Of a stretch of DNA of 64,000 nucleotides, positions 23,245 through 31,851 are shown piece after piece. Source of the stretch: SHVO01 sp041906145 (lineage in GTDB: Bacteria; Pseudomonadota; Alphaproteobacteria; Rhodospirillales; Rhodospirillaceae); NCBI GenBank assembly GCA_041906145.1, contig JAYRJU010000004.1, positions 124,001 through 188,000 of the forward strand. Direction: 5' to 3'. The first letter of the stretch is position 1, and each line of letters starts with the position of its first letter. The notes below the pieces were generated by a model. That model was not told where the DNA came from, searched no databases, and saw only the letters and a program-made list of their open reading frames with translations. The position numbers and the translations under genes were made by a program.

Positions 23245-24234
23245 CTACATCGAGTTCAAAACGCGCACGGCGCCCTCATGGGCGTTATACGTGCGGTTTG
23301 CATCGGCTTCGGAATAACCCTGCTCGATAGCGTTCAGGTACCACTTGTAATATTCGAACGCGACGCCGCAGTGCGAGTAGAGTTGCTGGTCGCGTCCGCC
23401 TTCATAAGCGTGGGTGCGATAGTTGCTGATTGTGAAGCCTGGGCATTGCGGCCCTTCGGCCAAATTTGGTCGCGTCGGATAACTTCCGCGCACGCCCGTC
23501 GGCCCACCGCCCATTCCACCCAAGCCTCCCAATCCGGCGCTGCGTCCGCCGCCGAGGCCTGTGTATGGATTGATGCCGCCGCCGGCCATCGCGCCCAATG
23601 GATTGCCGCCACCACCGCCCAGGCCGAGACCAGCCGCCACCGGATTACCTCCGGCCTGCGCGGCGGCAACGCCGTTCAGGATCGGCGCGAGTTCAGGCGC
23701 CGCCTGCGCCACGGCCGCGACATAGGCCTCGGGGCTCGACATCGCGCCTTGGATCGTATTCGCGAAGTTGAGCACGTCGAGAAGACTCGGACCAGAATCC
23801 TCCTGTGCCGCCTGCGCGGCGGCTTGCGCGCGTTCTTGGGCGAGGCGGGCCTGCTTGGCTTGCGTACGGTCGGCGAAGATCTTCAGCATGTTGTCGTCCA
23901 TCGAACGGTAACTGACTTTCGTCTGTTGCTTGTTCGCGGCCGTGAACAATGAAGTCCACTCATTGTCCGCGCCCGACAGCATCCAGGTCGCGCCGTCCGG
24001 CTGCGTTTCTATACTCTCGCCGTTCGGCCCGCGTTTGAAGGTCGTTTGCACCTTGGTGCCGTTCGTATGGATTACCTCGGTCGCGATGCTGCGCGTTGCC
24101 GGGCTGTAAACCATGCGCCGTAGTGGGTTGGGCGTGGTGCCGATCTCATCCGCCCCCCAGAACTTGGCCAACAGCACTTCGCCGGGTGTTTCCCACTGAT
24201 GGAACAAGGTCGCCGAGATCGCCGCGCAGAGCAT
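23245..24234 (-). CDS. Gly-rich hypothetical protein
   Basis: 329 residues. A charged N-terminal domain with DGATWMLSGADNEW is followed by an Ala/Gln-rich helix (about 125-150), a Gly-rich stretch (about 205-260) and a C-terminal domain with YSHCGVAFEYYKWYLNAIEQ. No clear signal peptide from the annotated start. Probably in an operon with the following secreted protein. Three copies of a 15-bp motif lie upstream at 24284-24368. No family recognised. Confidence 0.5.
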   Translation of the reverse strand: MLCAAISATLFHQWETPGEVLLAKFWGADEIGTTPNPLRRMVYSPATRSIATEVIHTNGTKVQTTFKRGPNGESIETQPDGATWMLSGADNEWTSLFTAANKQQTKVSYRSMDDNMLKIFADRTQAKQARLAQERAQAAAQAAQEDSGPSLLDVLNFANTIQGAMSSPEAYVAAVAQAAPELAPILNGVAAAQAGGNPVAAGLGLGGGGGNPLGAMAGGGINPYTGLGGGRSAGLGGLGGMGGGPTGVRGSYPTRPNLAEGPQCPGFTISNYRTHAYEGGRDQQLYSHCGVAFEYYKWYLNAIEQGYSEADANRTYNAHEGAVRVLNSM

Positions 24235-24283
24235 GACTTACCGCGATCTCATGCAGAAACGCCGTGCCCGTCGCGAAGCGTCG

Positions 24284-24368
24284 CGCAAATGTCGCGTGAC
24301 GAAATTTCGGCCAACACCTTCTTCCAAAACAGGATTCGGAAAGTGTCGCGTGTCGCAGGTGTCGCGTG
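24284..24368 (-). repeat. Three copies of a 15-bp motif (CACGCGACA core)
   Basis: On the minus strand: CACGCGACACCTGCG (24368-24354), CACGCGACACTTTCC (24352-24338) and CACGCGACATTTGCG (24298-24284), all same orientation toward the gene starting at 24234. A fourth copy lies at 8403-8389. The region 24235-24397 contains nothing else recognisable. Confidence 0.6.
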
Positions 24369-24397
24369 AACGTGTGACAGTCGGCGATGCGGGCCGC

Positions 24398-27319
24398 CTA
24401 AGCCCGCTTTTTCGCCGTCGGCTTCGGTGTTGCGTCCAACGCCTGTTTCAGGAAGTGGCCCGTGTAGCTCTCTTTCACCTTCACCACGTCCTCGGGTGTC
24501 CCCGTGGCAACGATCCGGCCGCCGCCGGAACCGCCCTCCGGCCCGAGGTCAATGATCCAGTCTGCGGTCTTGATGACTTCGAGATTGTGCTCGATCACCA
24601 CCACGCTGTTGCCCTGATCCACCAGGGTATGAACGACTTCCAATAATTTACGTACGTCTTCGAAGTGCAGACCTGTCGTCGGCTCATCGAGGATATAGAG
24701 CGTACGCCCTGTCGCGCGTTTGGAAAGTTCTTTCGCGAGTTTTACGCGCTGCGCTTCACCGCCGGAAAGGGTGGTGGCTTGCTGGCCGAGGTGGATGTAG
24801 CCGAGCCCCACCTTCTTCAGCAGTTCCATTTTCTCGCGGATGACCGGCACCGCCTTGAAGAAATCCACGGTCTCCTCAATAGTCATGTCGAGCACGTCGG
24901 CGATGCTTTTCCCCTTGAAATGCACTTCAAGCGTTTCGCGGTTGTAGCGCTTACCTTTGCAGACGTCGCAGGTCACGTACACATCCGGCAGGAAGTGCAT
25001 CTCGATTTTGATGACGCCGTCGCCTTGGCAGGCTTCGCAACGCCCCCCTTTAACGTTGAAGCTGAAGCGCCCCGGCGCATAACCGCGCGCCTTGGCTTCG
25101 GGCAGTTCCGCGAACCACTCGCGGATTGGCGTGAACGCGCCGGTATAGGTCGCCGGGTTCGAGCGCGGCGTCCGGCCGATCGGCGATTGATCGATGTCGA
25201 TCACCTTATCGAGCTGATTGATGCCTTCGATTTTGTCGTGCGGCCCCGGCAGGTCGCGTGCGCCGTAAAGTTCTTTCGCAAGGCCTTTATAAAGCGTCTC
25301 AAGGGTCAGCGAGCTCTTGCCCCCGCCCGATACCCCTGTGATGCAGGTAAGGATGCCCAGCGGGATATCCACCGTGACATTCTTCAGGTTATTGGCGCGG
25401 GCATTCTTGATGGTGAGCTTCTTACCATTGCCCTTGCGACGCTCCTGCGGCACGGGAATGTACTTTGTGCCGGTCAGATAGGCGCCGGTCAGGCTCTCGT
25501 TGTTCTTCATAATGTCGTCGGGCGAGCCCTCGGCCACCACTTGGCCGCCGTGCACGCCCGCGCCCGGGCCCATGTCGATCACATGGTCCGCCGTACGGAT
25601 CGCATCCTCGTCGTGTTCGACGACGAGCACGGAGTTGCCGATATCGCGCAGGCGGCGAAGCGTCTCGAGCAAGCGGTTGTTGTCGCGCTGATGCAGGCCG
25701 ATGGACGGCTCATCGAGCACGTATAACACGCCCGTCAGCCCAGATCCGATTTGCGATGCAAGGCGGATACGCTGGCTTTCACCTCCGGACAGCGTTCCGG
25801 AGTTTCGGGACAGCGTCAGGTAATCGAGCCCCACGTTGTTCAGGAAATGCAAACGATCGTCGATCTCGCGCAAGATACGACGGGCGATTTCCATCTGCTT
25901 GTTGGTTAGCTTCGTCTGCAGACCGCCGAACCACGCGCCGGCGTCGGCGATAGACATCTCCGAGACTTCCGCGATGTTCTTCGCGTTGATCTTCACCGCA
26001 AGGGCTTCCGGCTTCAGGCGCTTGCCGCCGCAAGCTTCGCACGGCTGGCTGGTCTGATAGCGCTCCAGTTCTTCACGCATCCAGCTGGAATCGGTTTCAC
26101 GCCAGCGGCGTTGAAGGTTGTTGATCACGCCTTCGAACGGTTTGCGCGTTTCGTATTTGCGCACGTCGTCGGAGTATTTGATCGCTACTTCATCATCGCC
26201 GGTGCCGTACAGAACGGCGTTCTTCACCTTCGACGGCAACTTCTTCCAGGGCACGTCGACCTTGCAGCCGTAATGAGCCAGCACGCCCTTCAGCGCCATG
26301 AAATAGTAGGGCGATGGCACGGAGGAGGAAGACCAAGGCGCCACGGCGCCGTCTTCCACCGAAAGCTCTTCGTCCGGCACCACCAGCGCCGGATCGAACA
26401 ACATCTTCACGCCGAGCCCGTCGCAAGTCGGGCAGGCGCCGAAGGGATTGTTGAAGGAGAAAAGGCGCGGTTCGATCTCTTCAATCGTGAAACCCGACAC
26501 TGGGCAGGCGAATTTGGACGAGAAGACGGTGCGGCCTTCTTCACCTGGTTTGTCGGCGTTCTCGGCAAACGCAATGCCTTCAGCGAGCCCGAGCGCGGCT
26601 TCGAGAGAATCCGCTAGGCGGGACTGCACGCCGTTTTTCACGACAACGCGGTCCACGACGACTTCGATGTCGTGTTTGAGTTTTTTATTGAGGGTCGGAA
26701 CTTCGCCGATCTCGTACAGCGTTCCGTCGACTTTAACGCGCTGGAAGCCCTTCTTCTGCAGCTCCTGCAGTTCCTTTTTGTACTCACCCTTGCGGCCGCG
26801 CACGATGGGGGCCAGCAGGTAGAGGCGCGTGCCGTCGCCCATCGCCATGATGCGGTCGACCATTTGCGAAACGGTCTGCGCTTCGATGGGAAGGCCGGTC
26901 GCCGGAGAATAGGGAACGCCGACGCGCGCCCACAGAAGGCGCATGTAATCGTGGATCTCCGTCACCGTGCCCACGGTCGAACGCGGATTGCGGCTCGTGG
27001 TTTTCTGTTCGATGGAGATCGCGGGCGACAGGCCCTCGATGGAATCCACGTCGGGCTTTTGCATCAACTCCAGGAACTGGCGCGCGTAAGCCGAAAGGGA
27101 TTCGACGTAACGCCGCTGCCCTTCGGCGTAGATGGTGTCGAACGCAAGCGAGCTTTTGCCCGAGCCGGAAAGCCCGGTCACAACCACCAGCTTATTGCGA
27201 GGGATATCGACGTTGACGCCGCGCAGGTTATGTTCGCGCGCGCCGCGGACCTTGATGTCGGTAAGCATCTCGTGAACGATGTTCTTCTTCTTCGGGGAAC
27301 GATCTGTATCTTTGGGCAT
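24398..27319 (-). CDS. uvrA: Excinuclease ABC subunit A
   Basis: 973 residues from ATG 27319; TTG 27334 gives a five-residue extension without a better ribosome site. Two ABC ATPase halves are visible: Walker A GLSGSGKSSLAF and GVSGGGKSSLT, signatures LSGGESQRIRL and LSGGEAQRVKLA, and zinc-binding CPTCDGLG, CEACGGKR, CEACQGDG and CDVCKGKR. UvrA is the damage-recognition ATPase of nucleotide excision repair. An SOS box lies 69 nt upstream. Full length, no anomalies. Confidence 0.97.
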   Translation of the reverse strand: MPKDTDRSPKKKNIVHEMLTDIKVRGAREHNLRGVNVDIPRNKLVVVTGLSGSGKSSLAFDTIYAEGQRRYVESLSAYARQFLELMQKPDVDSIEGLSPAISIEQKTTSRNPRSTVGTVTEIHDYMRLLWARVGVPYSPATGLPIEAQTVSQMVDRIMAMGDGTRLYLLAPIVRGRKGEYKKELQELQKKGFQRVKVDGTLYEIGEVPTLNKKLKHDIEVVVDRVVVKNGVQSRLADSLEAALGLAEGIAFAENADKPGEEGRTVFSSKFACPVSGFTIEEIEPRLFSFNNPFGACPTCDGLGVKMLFDPALVVPDEELSVEDGAVAPWSSSSVPSPYYFMALKGVLAHYGCKVDVPWKKLPSKVKNAVLYGTGDDEVAIKYSDDVRKYETRKPFEGVINNLQRRWRETDSSWMREELERYQTSQPCEACGGKRLKPEALAVKINAKNIAEVSEMSIADAGAWFGGLQTKLTNKQMEIARRILREIDDRLHFLNNVGLDYLTLSRNSGTLSGGESQRIRLASQIGSGLTGVLYVLDEPSIGLHQRDNNRLLETLRRLRDIGNSVLVVEHDEDAIRTADHVIDMGPGAGVHGGQVVAEGSPDDIMKNNESLTGAYLTGTKYIPVPQERRKGNGKKLTIKNARANNLKNVTVDIPLGILTCITGVSGGGKSSLTLETLYKGLAKELYGARDLPGPHDKIEGINQLDKVIDIDQSPIGRTPRSNPATYTGAFTPIREWFAELPEAKARGYAPGRFSFNVKGGRCEACQGDGVIKIEMHFLPDVYVTCDVCKGKRYNRETLEVHFKGKSIADVLDMTIEETVDFFKAVPVIREKMELLKKVGLGYIHLGQQATTLSGGEAQRVKLAKELSKRATGRTLYILDEPTTGLHFEDVRKLLEVVHTLVDQGNSVVVIEHNLEVIKTADWIIDLGPEGGSGGGRIVATGTPEDVVKVKESYTGHFLKQALDATPKPTAKKRA

Positions 27320-27387
27320 GGTGTCCGAATACAAGGTTGGGAGCGAGACCCCATTCGCGCCTGTGGATAAGCGGGCAAGGGATCAAA

Positions 27388-27402
27388 GTTCTCGTTCTGT
27401 TC
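27388..27402. promoter_or_regulatory. LexA (SOS) box of the alphaproteobacterial type
   Basis: GTTC-TCGTTCT-GTTC is an exact match to the GTTC-N7-GTTC direct-repeat operator of alphaproteobacterial LexA. It sits in the intergenic region between divergent uvrA (start 27319) and the gene starting at 27469. uvrA is a standard SOS gene, so the site is credible; it could also affect the other gene. Confidence 0.8.
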
Positions 27403-27468
27403 TGAGGCGGCTCTTGTTATTATGCGCAAAGCCGTTCAGCGGCAAGTGGCACTTCTGACGAGGTTTAC

Positions 27469-28041
27469 GTGAGCTTCGACGACAACGACGACGGCCTGAA
27501 CAACATCCGCCAACTGAATCCCAGGGTTCGCCTCATCGCGATCATCCCCGTCGTGCTGCTCGCCGTCGCGATGCTCGCCTTCATGTACGGCTGGCGCACC
27601 GAGGGGCGGAAATACACGACCGCACCGTGGCGTTCGCACGTCATCGCCGAGCACGACTTCCAGATCACGACGCCCGGTCTGCTGATGTCGATGTACACCA
27701 ACATGAACTTCGACGGCGAACAGGTGACCGCGCAAAGCTACGTCGGATCCGACATGGGCAACGATTTCAGCGTTACCGTCGCGACCCGCCCCGAGGGCGA
27801 TAAACGCAGCGTCGAGGCGATCGCCAAGGGGCTCGGCGGCGGCGCCACGAAACCGGTTCCGCGTTCCGACGGCACGACGGCCGTGGACACCGAGTTCGTC
27901 CTCGAAGGTCAGCGCAACGTCGTGCGTCTCATCTTCAAGGACCGTGTGCTGTACCAACTCATGGCTGTCGGTCCGCAGAAGACGTTCTCTGAACAGCAGG
28001 CCCAGCGCTTCTTCTCCTCGTTCAAACTGACGGCGCCCTAG
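27469..28041 (+). CDS. Hypothetical envelope protein, paralogue of 28269-28781
   Basis: 190 residues from GTG 27469. One membrane segment (LIAIIPVVLLAVAMLAFMYGW) near the N-terminus, then a periplasmic domain. The end RLIFKDRVLYQLMAVGP...QRFFSSFKL resembles RLVFGPRMVYELLVSGP...RRFFDSFVV in the lipoprotein gene downstream, so the two share a fold of unknown function. Possibly under LexA influence through the shared upstream site. Confidence 0.6.
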   Translation: MSFDDNDDGLNNIRQLNPRVRLIAIIPVVLLAVAMLAFMYGWRTEGRKYTTAPWRSHVIAEHDFQITTPGLLMSMYTNMNFDGEQVTAQSYVGSDMGNDFSVTVATRPEGDKRSVEAIAKGLGGGATKPVPRSDGTTAVDTEFVLEGQRNVVRLIFKDRVLYQLMAVGPQKTFSEQQAQRFFSSFKLTAP

Positions 28042-28268
28042 GCCGGAAACGGCGTACATCCGCGCATTTTCCGCTCTTGCCAGAGGGGCGGGAAAAGGCT
28101 TAGATGTTCTTGTTATGTTTCCTTCGTGGATTTGCTGGTGCCGGTGGCCACGGGGACATTTTCCAAGGTTATAAGTTATTGGTTTTGTTATCGTTTTCGC
28201 GCGTTTAGCGCGGACTGTTTGGCGTTCGACCCCCCCCATATAGGTCGCCAGCCTGAAAGGTAAACCCA

Positions 28269-28781
28269 ATGACCCGGATTCTCGTCGTTTTGCTCGCGAT
28301 TCTGGCGCTTCCCGGTTGCTCCACTCTCCCGAAGGGTGTCGAGCATACGGCCCGCCAACAGGACTATTGGCACGGCTATGTGGATTGGGCCCGCGGCTTC
28401 GCCGTCGAGGCACCCGGTTCGTTTATGATAGCGCCCGCCAGCTACATCACCGCCGGCGTCATGCCGCCGCAGTCCTACACACTCGACCGGGGAACCTTGC
28501 GGTTCTCCGTGGTCGCGGTTCAGCGGCGCAAGTCCGATGAACGCAGCGCTTACGAGATCGCCAAGCAGAATGGCTTCGATCTTTATGAATGGGACCGGAT
28601 CGACGGTAAGCTGCCGGTCTACCAGCGTCACGTTTATCTCGACGGGAAGATGTACCGCCAACGGTTGGTATTCGGCCCGCGCATGGTCTACGAACTGCTC
28701 GTATCAGGCCCGGCGGACGTCTTCCCGGACTTCGCCGCCCGGCGCTTTTTCGACTCGTTCGTCGTGATGGTAAAGACCTAA
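28269..28781 (+). CDS. Lipoprotein, paralogue of 27469-28041
   Basis: 170 residues. Signal peptide with lipobox ALPGC (Cys 17). The C-terminal half shares the RLVF-x-YELLVSGP-x-RRFFDSF pattern with the membrane-anchored protein upstream. The pair may interact or act on similar ligands. Function unknown. The 227 nt between the two genes shows no other feature. Confidence 0.6.
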   Translation: MTRILVVLLAILALPGCSTLPKGVEHTARQQDYWHGYVDWARGFAVEAPGSFMIAPASYITAGVMPPQSYTLDRGTLRFSVVAVQRRKSDERSAYEIAKQNGFDLYEWDRIDGKLPVYQRHVYLDGKMYRQRLVFGPRMVYELLVSGPADVFPDFAARRFFDSFVVMVKT

Positions 28782-28828
28782 GTTACCCTGTAAGACTTTT
28801 CGAAAGCGTTCCCTACTCGGAGTAAGAA

Positions 28829-29323
28829 ATGGCCGGCAGCGTCAACAAAGTCATCCTCATCGGCAATCTCGGGAAGGACCCCGAGGTCCGCACCATGCAG
28901 AACGGCGGCAAGGTCGCGAACCTTTCGCTGGCCACCTCTGAAAGCTGGAAAGACAAGTCGACGGGCGAACGTAAGGAAAAGACCGAATGGCACCGCGTGG
29001 TGATCTTTGGTCAACTCGCCGATATCGCCGAACGTTACCTCAAGAAGGGCTCCAAGGTTTATGTCTGCGGCTCGCTCCAGACGCGCAAATGGACCGATCA
29101 GCAGGGCCAGGAAAAGTACTCCACCGAAGTCGTACTGCAGGGCTTCAACTCCGAACTCACCATGCTCGATGGCAAGGGTGGCGGCGGTGGCGGCGGCGGC
29201 GGAATGGGCGATGACGGCGGTGGTTGGGATTCCGCTCCGCCGATGGACGCCCCGCGCGGCGGCTCGGGCGGCGGCAAGAAGGGTCCCGCCCGCGACGATA
29301 TGGACGACGATATCCCGTTCTAG
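28829..29323 (+). CDS. ssb: Single-stranded DNA-binding protein
   Basis: 164 residues. OB-fold region MAGSVNKVILIGNLGKDPEVR...WKDKSTGERKEKTEWHRVVIFG is characteristic, followed by a Gly-rich linker and the acidic tip DDDIPF that binds partner proteins such as RecQ, PriA and DNA polymerase. The ATG follows CGGAGTAAG. Coats ssDNA in replication, repair and recombination. Confidence 0.96.
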   Translation: MAGSVNKVILIGNLGKDPEVRTMQNGGKVANLSLATSESWKDKSTGERKEKTEWHRVVIFGQLADIAERYLKKGSKVYVCGSLQTRKWTDQQGQEKYSTEVVLQGFNSELTMLDGKGGGGGGGGGMGDDGGGWDSAPPMDAPRGGSGGGKKGPARDDMDDDIPF

Positions 29324-29338
29324 TCCGCACTATTACCA

Positions 29339-29614
29339 ATGCAGCTTCTTTGGATCTCGCTGGTCGCATTCGTCGCAAGCTTACTTGCGGCCATTGGCGC
29401 CATGGATGACGCGCCGCTCGCCGCCGGCCTCATGGTTGGGGCGAGCTTCTATCTGATCGGCTTTACAGGCCTCGCCATCACGAGCGCTTTCGATGCGGGG
29501 CTGCGCGGTCGGAAAATCTTCGGCGCGGTGATGCTATTCCTCGGTTCGACCTCGGTAGCTTCGTCGCTGCTCATCACCGCCGTCAAGGTCTACGCGAAGT
29601 ACTTCCCGGTCTAA
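29339..29614 (+). CDS. Small membrane protein
   Basis: 91 residues with three hydrophobic segments (about 3-20, 28-48, 60-82). It begins 15 nt after ssb and ends before a bidirectional hairpin, so it is likely co-transcribed with ssb. No family recognised. Confidence 0.5.
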   Translation: MQLLWISLVAFVASLLAAIGAMDDAPLAAGLMVGASFYLIGFTGLAITSAFDAGLRGRKIFGAVMLFLGSTSVASSLLITAVKVYAKYFPV

Positions 29615-29633
29615 TCCAATCGCCCAATTAAAA

Positions 29634-29657
29634 GGGGCGCGCCCGTAAGCGCGCCCC
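29634..29657. terminator. Hairpin between convergent genes
   Basis: GGGGCGCGC and GCGCGCCCC form a 9-bp stem around CCGTAA, flanked by AAAA upstream and CTTCA downstream, between the small membrane gene and the minus-strand TPR gene. It can act in both directions. Confidence 0.65.
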
Positions 29658-29691
29658 CTTCAGGCGTCCCCCGACCCCTTATCAATCGTGA

Positions 29692-30198
29692 TTATTCGGC
29701 GAGGCGTTGCTCACCTAACGCCTGTTGCGTGCCGGCGCCCGCCGACGGGCGGGCGAAAATGTACGGTGTTTCGCTCAGCATGCTTTCAGCGATCTCGACA
29801 GTTTCGGCTGTCGGATTCAGTTCCTTGGCCTTCCGATAGTCCGCCTTGGCCACGATGCGATTGCCCAGGACAGAGTGCGCGTTTCCGCGGTTCACGTACG
29901 CGCCCCAATCGCCGCCGTTGAGCGCGATGCTTTCGTTGCAAGCGCGCAGGGCATGTTCGGAGCGCCCGATCTGCGTCAGATGGATGCAAAGATGCGTGAG
30001 GCCTTCGGCGCGCTGCTCCGCGGTCAGGTTCGGCGTGCCGAGAAGTTCGCGCGTGGCCGCGAGGCCGGCGCGCCACTTTTCCGCAACGATCGCGCGGGCG
30101 CTTTTGTCGAGAAGGGCGCTGTAGCTGTCGGCTTTCGCAGCGCTCACGAAGGAGAGCGAAGCGAGTAGCGAGGAGGTGAGTACGAGAGCGAATTTCAT
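29692..30198 (-). CDS. Secreted TPR-like protein
   Basis: 168 residues with a signal peptide (FALVLTSSLLASLSFVSAAKA). Tetratricopeptide-like helices follow: LCIHLTQIGRSEHALRACNES and AYVNRGNAHSVLGNRIVAKADY, the latter a good TPR consensus. Periplasmic protein-protein interaction is likely; partner unknown. Confidence 0.6.
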   Translation of the reverse strand: MKFALVLTSSLLASLSFVSAAKADSYSALLDKSARAIVAEKWRAGLAATRELLGTPNLTAEQRAEGLTHLCIHLTQIGRSEHALRACNESIALNGGDWGAYVNRGNAHSVLGNRIVAKADYRKAKELNPTAETVEIAESMLSETPYIFARPSAGAGTQQALGEQRLAE

Positions 30199-30397
30199 GG
30201 CTACGTTCCTTATGTGGGTGACGATGTAGCCTCCCGAAGCCCGCTTAGGGTCTCAGGCGTTACCCCGGTCCACCAATGAAGTTTTTGCGTCGCAGCAATT
30301 ACGGGATTGCGCTGCCGCGAAACGGGCGTAGAGTGGAGCATCCCCTCACGCAAACGCCCATGAAATCGATCTAAACTGTAGTTTAGACGCGTTTTTC

Positions 30398-31330
30398 TTA
30401 AACCGTGGCGGCGTCGTATTCGCGCTTCATACGCGCGACCAGATCTTCGACCGAGGGGACATCGTCAATGGTCCCCACGCCATGCCCCGCTGACCAGATA
30501 TCACGCCAGGCTTTGAACTCATCGGGGCGCTCGTCGATGCCGAGATTGGCGCCTTCGCGTACGCCCGCCACGCGCGCGGGATCGAGTCCGCGCATTGTGA
30601 TGGAGTGCTTAAGGTAGTTGGCCGGCACGCCGCTGAAATAGGGGGTGTAGATGATGTCGGCCATCGTGCTCTGGACGATCATCTCTTTGTACTGATCGTC
30701 GGCCGAGGCTTCCTTTGTCGCGATGAACCGGGTGCCCATGTAGCCAAGATCGGCGCCCATCAACTGAGCAGCCTTGAGTTGGGCCCCGTTCGACAGCGAA
30801 CCGGAAAGCAGGATCGTACCGGCGAAAATCCGGCGCACTTCCGCCACCAAGGCAAACGGGGACATGGTGCCGGCGTGTCCGCCGGCCCCGGCGCTCACCA
30901 GGATGAGGCCGTCCACGCCGGCTTGAATGGCTTTCTGGGCATGACGGAGCGTTGTGACGTCATGAAACACGATCCCGCCATAGCCATGGATATGATTGAC
31001 GATCTCGGAAGGATCGCCCACCGAGGTGATGACGAACGGAACCTTGTGTTTGACGACCAGCGCGATGTCCTGCTCAAGGCGCGTGTTGGTCCGGTGCACG
31101 ATAAGGTTGGCGCCGTATGGCGCAGCCTTTGGATCGTTCTTGATGGCGTCCGCGATCTCGGTCAGCCAGGCGTCAAGCTGTTCGATCGGCCGGGCGTTCA
31201 AAGTGGGGAAGGAGCCGGGCACGCCGGCTTTGCACTGGGCGATCACCAGCGACGGCCGTGAAACCAAGAACATCGGCGCGCCGACAACGGGCACGCGCAA
31301 ACGATTACGAAACAGCTCCGGCAACGCCAT
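30398..31330 (-). CDS. Nitronate monooxygenase family protein
   Basis: 310 residues, an FMN-dependent TIM barrel. It begins with PVVGAPMFLVSRPSLVIAQC and contains PFVITSVGDPSEIV, DGLILVSAGAGGHAGTMSPF and LSGSLSNGAQLKAAQLMGADL, which are the NMO signatures including the GGHAG catalytic His. Members oxidise alkyl nitronates, though the family also includes enoyl reductases. The ATG follows GGAGGG. No related catabolic genes nearby. Confidence 0.85.
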   Translation of the reverse strand: MALPELFRNRLRVPVVGAPMFLVSRPSLVIAQCKAGVPGSFPTLNARPIEQLDAWLTEIADAIKNDPKAAPYGANLIVHRTNTRLEQDIALVVKHKVPFVITSVGDPSEIVNHIHGYGGIVFHDVTTLRHAQKAIQAGVDGLILVSAGAGGHAGTMSPFALVAEVRRIFAGTILLSGSLSNGAQLKAAQLMGADLGYMGTRFIATKEASADDQYKEMIVQSTMADIIYTPYFSGVPANYLKHSITMRGLDPARVAGVREGANLGIDERPDEFKAWRDIWSAGHGVGTIDDVPSVEDLVARMKREYDAATV

Positions 31331-31851
31331 TGGAAATTCCCTCCGCGAACGCCGTTCGTATCATGGCTCGCACGAATGGCAAAAAGCCCGCGCCTCGCGT
31401 GTAATACTGCATTGCAGCAATGTTTGGCCAATTGAGCTTCCCCGCCGAGGCGTTCACGACCACCGGAAAACACCCATTTTTATCCACAGCGCTGGGTCAG
31501 CGGGCATACCAGGGCTCGAGTCGCGCGTCCTGCGGCAAGCCCGGCGCATATGCCTCAACGGCGGGCCGTCGCGCCGCTCTCTTGGTTCGGGTAGGAGTAT
31601 CAAAAAGAGCCCCCAAAACAGGCGTAAATCCTGTCTCATGAGCGGCCGCTCAGCCCTCAGGCGGCCCGGCACGCCGGCGTTGTATGGGACTAGCGCGATC
31701 TGCTAGATTTTGTGGGTCCAATCCGTCCCGCTCCGGGCGGTAAGAATGTCCAAAATCATAGGCCTTCAGAACATTCAGTGTTCGGCTTGTGCGATGCAAC
31801 AAACAGGCCGGAGCCGAGACGTATTTTGTGTGAATTTTAGCGAGTGAGCCG
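31331..31851. other. Intergenic region between nitronate monooxygenase and gyrA
   Basis: No convincing gene. It contains a 14-bp perfect palindrome TGAGCGGCCGCTCA (31639-31652). The upstream regions of both divergent genes must lie here, but I could not place promoter elements with confidence. Confidence 0.4.

Noticed and set aside
22402..23952. A 516-codon plus-strand frame opposite the two secreted-protein genes.
   Set aside because: Antisense to genes with signal peptide and operon spacing; Arg/His-rich shadow composition and no ribosome site.
24665..25726. A 353-codon plus-strand frame inside uvrA.
   Set aside because: It is antisense to conserved ATPase motifs of uvrA.
31639..31652. 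14-bp palindrome TGAGCGGCCGCTCA upstream of gyrA, considered as an operator or origin element.
   Set aside because: A single GC-rich palindrome in GC-rich DNA without repeats or DnaA-box context is not enough; kept only as a note in the intergenic entry.
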